Part shown: positions 16,592 to 23,250 of the stretch, piece by piece
How the letters are laid out: the number at the start of each line of letters is the position of its first letter
Numbering within the stretch: the first letter of the stretch is position 1
Source of the DNA: Nostoc sp. FACHB-892
Lineage (GTDB): Bacteria > Cyanobacteriota > Cyanobacteriia > Cyanobacteriales > Nostocaceae
Direction: 5' to 3'
Length of the DNA: 46,047 nucleotides
Assembly (NCBI RefSeq): GCF_014698795.1
Contig: NZ_JACJTR010000046.1
Coordinates: 1-46,047 of the forward strand
Program-made: the position numbers and the translations under genes
Notes under the pieces: generated by a model
What the model was told of the DNA's origin: nothing
The model's database searches: none
The model's input: the letters and a program-made list of their open reading frames with translations, nothing else

Positions 16592-17479
16592 TTAAACTCG
16601 GAAATCTAAAATATGCTGTGCGGTAATTTGCGGTTGTTCCAGGTGTGGAAGATGGCCACAATTGGGAATCCAGACGAGTTTACTCTGTGGAATTGCTCTT
16701 TTAAACCTCATGGCATCCTTAGTACCCAAAATTTTATCGGAATCTCCCCATAAAATTAGCGTCTGTTGCACAATTTGTGATACTTTCTTAAATCTAAAAG
16801 CACTGTAACCACCACTTTTAGTGAAAGTAATCAAAGCTTGATTCCAACTGGGCATTTGTAGATGTAATGCGCCACAACATAGAGCATCTAAAGAGGCAAG
16901 ACTTTGATTTTTATATCCCATACGGGAAACGCGATCGCGTACTTTCAAATTACTCAAAAATTGAGTTGCTAAATAATCCAACGGGGGAAACATTAATTTA
17001 CTTAATGGTGAACCATTCGCCAACCCCGCACTGTCAATTAACACCAGCTTTTTTACAACTTCCGGGTAAGTCAGCGCCAAATCAATTGCAGTCGCACCCC
17101 CCATCGAAGCGCCCACCAAAATTACAGGTTGGTTAATCAGGCTTTTCCAGAAATAATAAAGATGGGTTTTAATCGCAGTTGGGCTATAGGAAATTCCTGA
17201 GAGTCTATCTGTAAACCCAAAACCTAACAAATCTACTGCCCACGTTTCATTATCTCCAGAAAGCAGTGGCAAAAGCCGTCGAAATTCTAATACAGAACTG
17301 TCAAAGCCGTGAATTAATAAAATAGGAGTTCCACCACTCCCTTGCTTGACATAGGTTGTGGTAACTGGTTGATTAATTAAAGGAGTAGTGATCGCAGCAG
17401 TTTGAATACTCCGAGCTAGTGCGATCGAGGCAGATTCTGTCAGTTGCCCAACTGCTTGAGGAAGAAAATTCGGAAACAT
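16592..17479 (-). CDS. Alpha/beta hydrolase
   Basis: A 295-residue hydrolase of the alpha/beta fold. The oxyanion-hole region is ILLIHGFDSS (about residues 53-62), the nucleophile elbow is VGASMGGA with Ser in GASMG, a likely acid is Asp in LWGDSDKIL, and the catalytic histidine is in IPNCGHLPHLEQP. This pattern is that of esterases, lipases and C-C hydrolases; the substrate cannot be told. There is no clear signal peptide, so it is probably cytosolic. It is divergent from ccmK3, with 305 bp between. Confidence 0.88.
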   Translation of the reverse strand: MFPNFLPQAVGQLTESASIALARSIQTAAITTPLINQPVTTTYVKQGSGGTPILLIHGFDSSVLEFRRLLPLLSGDNETWAVDLLGFGFTDRLSGISYSPTAIKTHLYYFWKSLINQPVILVGASMGGATAIDLALTYPEVVKKLVLIDSAGLANGSPLSKLMFPPLDYLATQFLSNLKVRDRVSRMGYKNQSLASLDALCCGALHLQMPSWNQALITFTKSGGYSAFRFKKVSQIVQQTLILWGDSDKILGTKDAMRFKRAIPQSKLVWIPNCGHLPHLEQPQITAQHILDFRV

Positions 17480-17784
17480 AAATTTCAGTTTATCGTACTA
17501 GCTTGCATCCACGGATCGCTGATTTCGTTCAACAACAAAATTACACAAACTAACAGGTCAAAATATTAATTGTAATACATAAAATATAGACCAGCAGCTA
17601 TCAAAATATTCTAACTCCTCACTTCCAACTCCTAATTTCTAACTCCTAATTCCTAACTTTCCACTCTCTACTCCCCACTCCTCCAAAAACTATGACATCA
17701 AAAAAAGTTTTCCAAAATGTCAAAATTGGGACTAAAGCCACGTACAATTAATATCGCCTATCCCTTAATCCAGGAGCTAATGCC
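17480..17784. other. Intergenic region upstream of ccmK3 with a degenerate repeat tract
   Basis: Bases 17611-17683 are degenerate CTAACTCCT/CCAACTCCTAATT repeats, a third repeat type in this window. Next to ccmK3, 17741-17752 reads CGTACAATTAAT, a 12-mer found again ahead of ccmK4. AGGAG sits just before the ccmK3 ATG. The promoters for ccmK3 and the divergent hydrolase must lie here. Confidence 0.5.
17741..17752 (+). promoter_or_regulatory. 12-bp leader element of ccmK3, repeated before ccmK4
   Basis: CGTACAATTAAT ends 32 bp before the ccmK3 ATG. The identical 12-mer occurs at 18130-18141, 37 bp before the ccmK4 ATG. It could be a shared promoter or RNA-level control element, or a relic of the tandem duplication that made the pair. 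Confidence 0.4.
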
Positions 17785-18096
17785 ATGCCAATGGCCGTTG
17801 GCGTAATTGAAACTTTAGGTTTTCCTAGTGTCTTAGCAGCAGCAGATGCAATGGTCAAAGCTGCCGCAGTCACAATTGTGTATTATGGTCAAGCCGAAAG
17901 CGCTCGCTTGTTAGTCGCTGTCCGGGGACACGTTTCTGAAGTAAATAGAGCTGTTGAAGCCGGAATTGTCGCTGGAGAGCAAGTAAAGGTTGGTACAGTA
18001 ATCACCCATTACATCGTTCCCAATCCTCCGGAAAATGTAGAAACCATATTACCAATCCATTTCACTGAAGAATCAGAACCTTTCCGCATGTTCTAA
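17785..18096 (+). CDS. ccmK3: Carboxysome shell protein CcmK3-like
   Basis: A single BMC-domain protein (103 residues) that forms hexameric tiles of the beta-carboxysome shell. The start MAVGVIETLGFPSVLAAADAMVKAA is the family's signature. The pore segment, normally KIGSG in CcmK2 and similar in CcmK4, is replaced by YYGQAESARLL, as expected for CcmK3, which does not form normal homohexamers and assembles with CcmK4. It is followed 82 bp later by ccmK4. The main ccmKLMN operon is not in this window, consistent with ccmK3-ccmK4 forming a satellite locus in cyanobacteria. The number suffix is based on pore sequence, length and pairing. Confidence 0.87.
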   Translation: MPMAVGVIETLGFPSVLAAADAMVKAAAVTIVYYGQAESARLLVAVRGHVSEVNRAVEAGIVAGEQVKVGTVITHYIVPNPPENVETILPIHFTEESEPFRMF

Positions 18097-18129
18097 GCCA
18101 TTTTGCTATCAAAATTTGTAGCGAAGCTT

Positions 18130-18141
18130 CGTACAATTAAT
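18130..18141 (+). promoter_or_regulatory. 12-bp leader element of ccmK4, copy of the one before ccmK3
   Basis: CGTACAATTAAT is identical to 17741-17752 and has nearly the same spacing to the downstream ATG (37 against 32 bp). A ribosome-binding site CAGGAG follows at about 18166-18171. Confidence 0.4.
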
Positions 18142-18178
18142 TTGTAGCCCCCACGTTTATTCATACAGGAGATTAATA

Positions 18179-18526
18179 ATGTCATTACAGGCAGTTGGAG
18201 CACTTGAAACGAAAGGTTTCCCTGCGGTGCTAGCAGCAGCAGATGCTATGGTAAAAGCTGGTCGAGTTACCCTCGTTGGTTATATCAGAGTAGGTAGCGC
18301 TCGCTTTACAGTTAATATTCGTGGCGATGTTTCTGAAGTAAAAGCCGCTATGGCTGCTGGCGTTGAAGCCGCAGAAAATGTTTATGGCGGTACATTAGAA
18401 TCCTGGGTGATTATTCCTCGTCCCCATGAAAACGTTGAAGCTGTTCTACCAATTGCTTACACAGAACAAGTCCAAGGATATCGAGAATCTGTAGAAAATC
18501 CCATTGTGAGATCAAACAGTCGATAA
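18179..18526 (+). CDS. ccmK4: Carboxysome shell protein CcmK4-like
   Basis: A single BMC-domain shell protein of 115 residues. The start SLQAVGALETKGFPAVLAAADAM is typical, and the pore loop reads YIRVGSARF, close to the RxGS type of CcmK4. The C-terminal tail after YTEQVQGYRES is slightly longer than in CcmK2, again as in CcmK4. Together with CcmK3 it is thought to fine-tune shell permeability under changing conditions, by mixed hexamers. ccmK3 lies directly upstream on the same strand. Close similarity to the preceding gene shows an old tandem duplication. Confidence 0.9.
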   Translation: MSLQAVGALETKGFPAVLAAADAMVKAGRVTLVGYIRVGSARFTVNIRGDVSEVKAAMAAGVEAAENVYGGTLESWVIIPRPHENVEAVLPIAYTEQVQGYRESVENPIVRSNSR

Positions 18527-19226
18527 ATTCAACCTGCTGCGGGGGAACTCAAAACAGAAAATTACCATAAATGAATTTCAAGAAAAGTTTCTTGTCAGAC
18601 TTCTGACTATCAAAACTTTAGACGATTGCATTCTTTCTGTTTTTAGATTTTGCAGAAGTTAAATTTTGAAGCACAGGGAAAGCAACAGTCAAAGTCAATA
18701 GTCAAAATCAATATTGACTGTTGACTATTCATTTTTGGGAATATAAAACTTATAAAATAACTTGCCAATATTAGAAACACATTTGTGGGTGAAGCTACTT
18801 AAAAAGGATAAATTTACTTATCAATCCCTACTACCCAGAATAGCGATTTATACGTATATAAACTGAAAAATATTATTATTAAATTTAACTTAAGCTCATC
18901 CAACTCTTAAAACCCGATATTATAACACTAAAGACTGTTAACCGTCAATCGTCAACCGTCAACGGGGTCGGTGCGTCTCTCATCCCATCTTTAAAAAGAG
19001 TGGGTATTCCCGACGCCCTTTTATAACTTTACAAAAAGTATAAATTACAAAAATCGCCCTGAAAACTTCATGGGTATGGGTTTTGGGCATTTGGAAATTG
19101 TAAGCAAAACATAAATATAAAAATTTCTGCATAAATCTAGTGAATTAAGACGTAATTAAAGTGGAATCACTGAGTTATTTTCATGAAACTCATGAAATCC
19201 TGGCAAGTTGCCAATTAAACAATTAG
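18527..19226. other. Long intergenic region upstream of hetZ, 700 bp
   Basis: The first part contains inverted short repeats: AATAGTCAA at about 18697-18705 pairs with TTGACTATT at 18721-18729. At about 18936-18965 lie GTCAATCGTCAACCGTCAAC repeats. A GGGTATTCCC near-palindrome is at 19002-19011. The part from 18780 to 19200 is AT-rich and carries no recognisable gene; it presumably holds the hetZ promoter region, which in Anabaena is long and developmentally controlled. Confidence 0.5.
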
Positions 19227-20423
19227 GTGGGACGAATGGGGGTTGTGATGCAAACTTCAAAATTGAGTTTCGAGGAGCGCAATCTCACTATGACAAGGGA
19301 TGTGGAACAACTGGCTCTAGATTGGCGAAAGCGCTTGGCTGCGGAATGTCCAGACCAAAATGAAGCTGCTAGGCAAAGTATTATTCTCTGGCTATTGGGA
19401 TCTGACTCAAAACGCTTTGATCTATTTAATCCGAAGGAATTCGATATCGCCAAGCAAGCAATGGAATATCGCTGGAGAATTTTACGTCAACGCTATTTGG
19501 GGCTAGGGCGAGAACGTGCTTATCGGAACTTGATAACGCGATTGGGGAGTTTAGTCACATTGCGGAATAAAATTCAGACTTGGGTTGCCCTAAGCCGCGA
19601 TCGCCAGCGCAGCGTCATGGATGTACTGCAAGAAGTACTCCAAGAATTACTGCAAAGCGATAACCAGATGCAACAGCAAATGGCTGATATTGCCAAATAT
19701 ACAACCGATAGACGATTAGGGGATGCTCTGTTATTTGCCAGTGTGGAAGAATATTGTCTACGACCAGTACGCAATCAACCCCTATTAGCTTATCGATTTG
19801 TAAACTACTTGCGTCGCACTCAGCGCGGTGGCTTAACCCAAGTACCGGGGCGTGACTTAATTCGACTGGTGTCGGAAGAAGTTCTCACAGACGACAGTGA
19901 CACTCGAGTTAACTTAGTCGATAGTCAGGCGATCGCAGAATATCAAGAAGTACAACAGCTAGAAGAACAACTTGCGCTGCGTCAGTCAGTACAAAAAGAA
20001 TTTGAAAATTATTTGCAAGAAAATCTAGGGAAAGATGCAGTAGAGTGGCTACGACTGTATTTGCAAGGTAAATCCCAAGAAGAAATTGCCCAGAGATTAA
20101 ATAAGCAGACTAAAGAAGTATACCGTCTGCGAGAAAAAATTAGTTACCACGCTGTGCGTGTTTTTGCCCTCAAAGGTAAACCAGAACTAGTAGATAGCTG
20201 GCTTTCAATTTCCTTGCAAGAACATAACTTGGGTTTAACTCAAAACCAATGGCAGCAACTTGATGAAAAATTGACTCCTCTGGGGCGGCAGATTCTAGAT
20301 TTGCGGAGAGCGGATAACTCAATAGAAGCAATAGCCCAACAATTAAAACTCAAAACCCATCAAGTGCTAGGTGAATGGACAAAAATTTATCTTGTAGCCC
20401 AAGCTTTAAGAACTCAGGAGTAG
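19227..20423 (+). CDS. hetZ: Heterocyst differentiation protein HetZ
   Basis: HetZ is a transcriptional regulator needed early in heterocyst differentiation, under HetR control, in Anabaena PCC 7120, where it is about 400 residues and is followed by patU5 and patU3. The 398-residue product matches that size and is followed here by a patU-like gene. Two helix-turn-helix-like regions can be seen, GKSQEEIAQRLNKQTKEVYRLRE (about residues 285-307) and DNSIEAIAQQLKLKTHQVLGEW (about 363-384). The protein is soluble and rich in Arg and Gln. The start is uncertain: GTG 19227, ATG 19236 (after AGGTGGGA) and ATG 19248 are all in frame. Identification is from recalled similarity plus the gene order. Confidence 0.8.
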   Translation: MGRMGVVMQTSKLSFEERNLTMTRDVEQLALDWRKRLAAECPDQNEAARQSIILWLLGSDSKRFDLFNPKEFDIAKQAMEYRWRILRQRYLGLGRERAYRNLITRLGSLVTLRNKIQTWVALSRDRQRSVMDVLQEVLQELLQSDNQMQQQMADIAKYTTDRRLGDALLFASVEEYCLRPVRNQPLLAYRFVNYLRRTQRGGLTQVPGRDLIRLVSEEVLTDDSDTRVNLVDSQAIAEYQEVQQLEEQLALRQSVQKEFENYLQENLGKDAVEWLRLYLQGKSQEEIAQRLNKQTKEVYRLREKISYHAVRVFALKGKPELVDSWLSISLQEHNLGLTQNQWQQLDEKLTPLGRQILDLRRADNSIEAIAQQLKLKTHQVLGEWTKIYLVAQALRTQE

Positions 20424-20855
20424 CTTGTGAGGCATTTAGTTGCTCAAGGCAGTGTATCAAAGTAGGAGATGGGGAGCAGGGAACAATTCATAGCAAGTTC
20501 CTTCTCTTTGTCTTTTCATCTCCTCGTATCTCAGTAACTAGAGTAAAACTTCAGAAAGTAGAAGAAACTTACGCTTAAAAGCATGGGATTGATCTTGGAG
20601 GTCTTGTGCTCATGCTACGTATCTCGATATATTTTTTATACTATTAGGCTTTATATCTACAATTAAAGTTTTGATTAATACTTCCAGCCTTGTGCCCTCT
20701 GCCTTTCGCAAATCTACATCTGAAATTAATCTTCTACTTACGTCTACTTAAGTAGATATAATTTAAATTTTAACAATCTAACAACGTATCTTTATTAACT
20801 ACCTACTAAATTAAAGGCAAAATATTATATAAGTAAACACCAAGCAATCAAACCT
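20424..20855. other. Intergenic region between hetZ and patU, 432 bp
   Basis: No convincing coding sequence. A perfect 14-bp palindrome TCTACTTAAGTAGA lies at 20743-20756, about 100 bp before the patU start. The following 100 bp are very AT-rich. patU probably has its own promoter in addition to any read-through from hetZ. Confidence 0.5.
20743..20756. promoter_or_regulatory. 14-bp perfect palindrome upstream of patU
   Basis: TCTACTTAAGTAGA is symmetric over all 14 bases and is preceded by a related TCTACTTACG copy about 10 bp upstream (20733-20742). It is a candidate operator for a dimeric regulator; no known regulator site is recognised in it. Confidence 0.35.
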
Positions 20856-22091
20856 ATGTTGTCTTTAGAAGGTGAACTAAATGATACCGCAGCAAATGGA
20901 CAGCAAATGCTAACTGCCACTCAAACTAAGTGGGAGGAAGGAGGGGAACGCGAGCAAATATTCCACCTGATTGATAGTCTTTTGTCCTTTGAAGCTTGTC
21001 TCTACCACCAAATTTTGCCTTTTGGATTAGAAGAAAAAAACCTCTCGCTAGGTATGGTTCATCCACAAGATAGCGAGGCGCTAGATTATGTGAGTCGCAT
21101 TTTATCTTATATCAATTGCACAATGGTGATTGAGGCGATCGCAGCCGATGCTCACCGCAGAATACTGTCAGCCTACCTCAACCATAAGAATACATCCCAG
21201 CTAGATGCTAAACAAGTGCATCAGCCAACGCCAGATTTTTCCCCGACAAATAGTGCAGCTAGCATTGCTGACAAACCTATTTTCTCTATAGATGCCGACT
21301 CTGAGTCAAATCAGCAATCAATATTGATGGTGTTTGAGACACAAAAGCGTCAACATTCTGGGCAGCGAGTAGACTTGGCTCCTATCCCAGAGTTAGATAA
21401 ATCATCTCAAACTATGAGGAGTCAAGAGCCGGAAACATCCGTTGCAGCACCACAAAATAATTTACCTATTTTGCCCACGCAAGTTCCCGAACTATTTAAT
21501 CCTATTGAAGTACTACCAACACTAGCACCCAAGAAATTACTAGAAGAATTGCTAGGGCGAATTCTGGCTGGAGGAATTGGTCGGCTGTATTTAGAAAGAC
21601 AAGCTTATGAAGGCAGGATACTGTGGAGTGACAATGGAGTTTTGCAGTCTATCTTAGACAAACTGCCGCTTTCTGTTTTCCAAGGAGTACTTAATGAATT
21701 AAAACGGTTTGCTTCCTTGCCTGTTACCACACTTGTAGAACCAAAACAGGTAGAGAAGGAATACGTATATCAAGAAAACCGCTTGTTATTACGCTTGCGA
21801 GTCATACCGGGAATTTACGGTGAGGAGGCAACACTCCAAGTCTTGCGAGGAGCAGCATTAAAGTTCTATCAACAACAACAATTGACCCGTCTAGGCCACG
21901 ATGCCTTAGTAATTTCTCAGCAACTAAGCTTCAAGTTGCATGAGTTACAAGAACGGTTTTTCATGAATCCTGAACTTGACTCTCAGCAATTAGAGGCTTT
22001 AGTTGCCCTGAATCAACTAGTAAAAAATTTAGACCAACAAATCCAAATACTAGCAGTGAAAAGCGCTTACCCAACAAACCTCAAATCATAG
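20856..22091 (+). CDS. patU: PatU-like heterocyst pattern protein (undivided form)
   Basis: In Anabaena PCC 7120 patU is split into patU5 and patU3 downstream of hetZ; in other filamentous cyanobacteria it is a single gene. This 411-residue product lies directly after hetZ. Residues about 45-105 (LPFGLEEKNLSLGMVHPQD and SRILSYINCTMVIEAIA) look like the MshEN-type domain of secretion ATPases. A variable linker (about 110-210) follows. The C-terminal half (LLEELLGRILAGGIGRLYLER, VLNELKRFASL) resembles the N2 region of GspE/PilB ATPases, but no Walker motif is present. PatU3 affects heterocyst spacing. Assignment rests on gene order and domain look. Confidence 0.7.
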   Translation: MLSLEGELNDTAANGQQMLTATQTKWEEGGEREQIFHLIDSLLSFEACLYHQILPFGLEEKNLSLGMVHPQDSEALDYVSRILSYINCTMVIEAIAADAHRRILSAYLNHKNTSQLDAKQVHQPTPDFSPTNSAASIADKPIFSIDADSESNQQSILMVFETQKRQHSGQRVDLAPIPELDKSSQTMRSQEPETSVAAPQNNLPILPTQVPELFNPIEVLPTLAPKKLLEELLGRILAGGIGRLYLERQAYEGRILWSDNGVLQSILDKLPLSVFQGVLNELKRFASLPVTTLVEPKQVEKEYVYQENRLLLRLRVIPGIYGEEATLQVLRGAALKFYQQQQLTRLGHDALVISQQLSFKLHELQERFFMNPELDSQQLEALVALNQLVKNLDQQIQILAVKSAYPTNLKS

Positions 22092-22201
22092 TTCTGTAAG
22101 TGAAATCGCTGATTCCAATCTTATACAGAATTGTTATGTTGTAATCTAACTTTAGACCGATTAACCTGAGAGTTAAACTCAAATAGGTACAAATTTTGCT
22201 G

Positions 22202-22224
22202 CCGTATTCTAAATAAGATTACGG
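22202..22224. promoter_or_regulatory. Imperfect palindrome upstream of the crp-like gene
   Basis: CCGTATTCT and AGATTACGG flank a short AAATA centre, with one mismatch in nine pairs. It ends 65 bp before the ATG of the Crp-family gene, a usual place for an operator, possibly autoregulatory. It could also be a small hairpin terminating patU. Confidence 0.35.
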
Positions 22225-22289
22225 TTTAAACAAATTTATAATGACAAAGTTAGTTTCCTGCTCTTGAATCCATTTTTTGCAAATATTTC

Positions 22290-22973
22290 ATGCAGACTGA
22301 GGTTTTTAGTGAACTTTTCCCCTTAATGAGTACAGCCACCCCCCAGACTTTGGAATGGCTGCTCAACGTTGCAATTGAACATGAATACCCATCTGGGCGA
22401 GCCGTTGTAATGGAAGATGCCTGGGGTAACGCCGTTTACTTCCTTGTTTCTGGTTGGGTTAAAGTCCGGCGTACCGTCGCGGAAGATGCAGTAGCTCTGG
22501 CAATTCTTGGTCGGGGCGATTTCTTTGGAGAAATGGCAATTTTGGATGAATCTCCACGCTCAACCGATGTCATTGCCCTTTCCTCCGTGAATTTACTGAG
22601 TATATCCAGAGAGCGTTTTATTCAAATATTGTTCAAAGACCCGCAGTTACATCACCGGATGTTACAACTTATGGTGCGGCGATTGCGGCAAATTAACTTG
22701 CGCTTACAAATGCGGTCTTCACCACCAGCAGTCAAACTCGCCCATACCCTTGTCACTTTAGGCGAAAGCTATGGTCAAGAATCGAATTTTGGAAAGGAAA
22801 TTTTTAACATTCCCTTCAAAGATTTGGCAGAGGTAACAGAAATTGGTGTTGAAGAAACTACCAAAATTATGGAAAAGCTGCATGAAAAAGGGTGGATCAA
22901 AATTGACAGCGCCAACAACATTATTTATCTCGTAAACTTCAAACAGTTGATGAACTTGGCTGGCAAAGTGTGA
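22290..22973 (+). CDS. Crp/Fnr family transcriptional regulator
   Basis: A 227-residue regulator with an N-terminal cyclic-nucleotide-binding beta-roll (about residues 20-120, containing GRGDFFGEMAILDESPRSTDVIAL, the phosphate-binding cassette region), a dimer helix (PQLHHRMLQLMVRRLRQINLRL) and a C-terminal winged helix with IPFKDLAEVTEIGVEETTKIMEKLHEKGWI. The cassette has the E and R of cAMP-binding proteins (GEMAILDESPRS), so it may bind cAMP or a related nucleotide. It lies between the hetZ-patU pair and the convergent cellulose cluster. It may control either, but no site proves this. Confidence 0.9.
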   Translation: MQTEVFSELFPLMSTATPQTLEWLLNVAIEHEYPSGRAVVMEDAWGNAVYFLVSGWVKVRRTVAEDAVALAILGRGDFFGEMAILDESPRSTDVIALSSVNLLSISRERFIQILFKDPQLHHRMLQLMVRRLRQINLRLQMRSSPPAVKLAHTLVTLGESYGQESNFGKEIFNIPFKDLAEVTEIGVEETTKIMEKLHEKGWIKIDSANNIIYLVNFKQLMNLAGKV

Positions 22974-23044
22974 TTACTAAATGTTTTTCATTGAATAATT
23001 TTACTCAATAAACTACTCTTTAATCTCTTAACTATGTGTTAACT

Positions 23045-23090
23045 GTGCCTCTGTGGTTAAATAAAAAACTTTTTAACCGCGCAGAAGCAG
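23045..23090. repeat. Imperfect inverted repeat after the crp-like gene
   Basis: TGCCTCTGTGGTTAA and TTAACCGCGCAGAAGCA pair imperfectly around an A/T-rich loop. It resembles the dispersed element with GGTTAA and CTCTGCG found between many cyanobacterial genes; a related copy lies at about 36747-36780. It may act as a bidirectional terminator between this gene and bcsA. Confidence 0.5.
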
Positions 23091-23250
23091 AAGACACAAA
23101 GAGAAAAAAAGAGATTTTATTAGTCACCTTGAAAGGGCTAGTCCTAAACTATATTGAATTGACTTTTGCAATTTAAAACACTTTCAAGCGCAAGCAACAT
23201 CTAAACTAAAATGAAGCTTGCGCTAGTCAAAATCTAGTCAAGTATTTCTG

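Noticed and set aside
18579..18594. Small hairpin CAAGAAA/TTTCTTG after ccmK4
   Set aside because: The stem is weak and A/T-rich with no T run; it is not convincing as a terminator.
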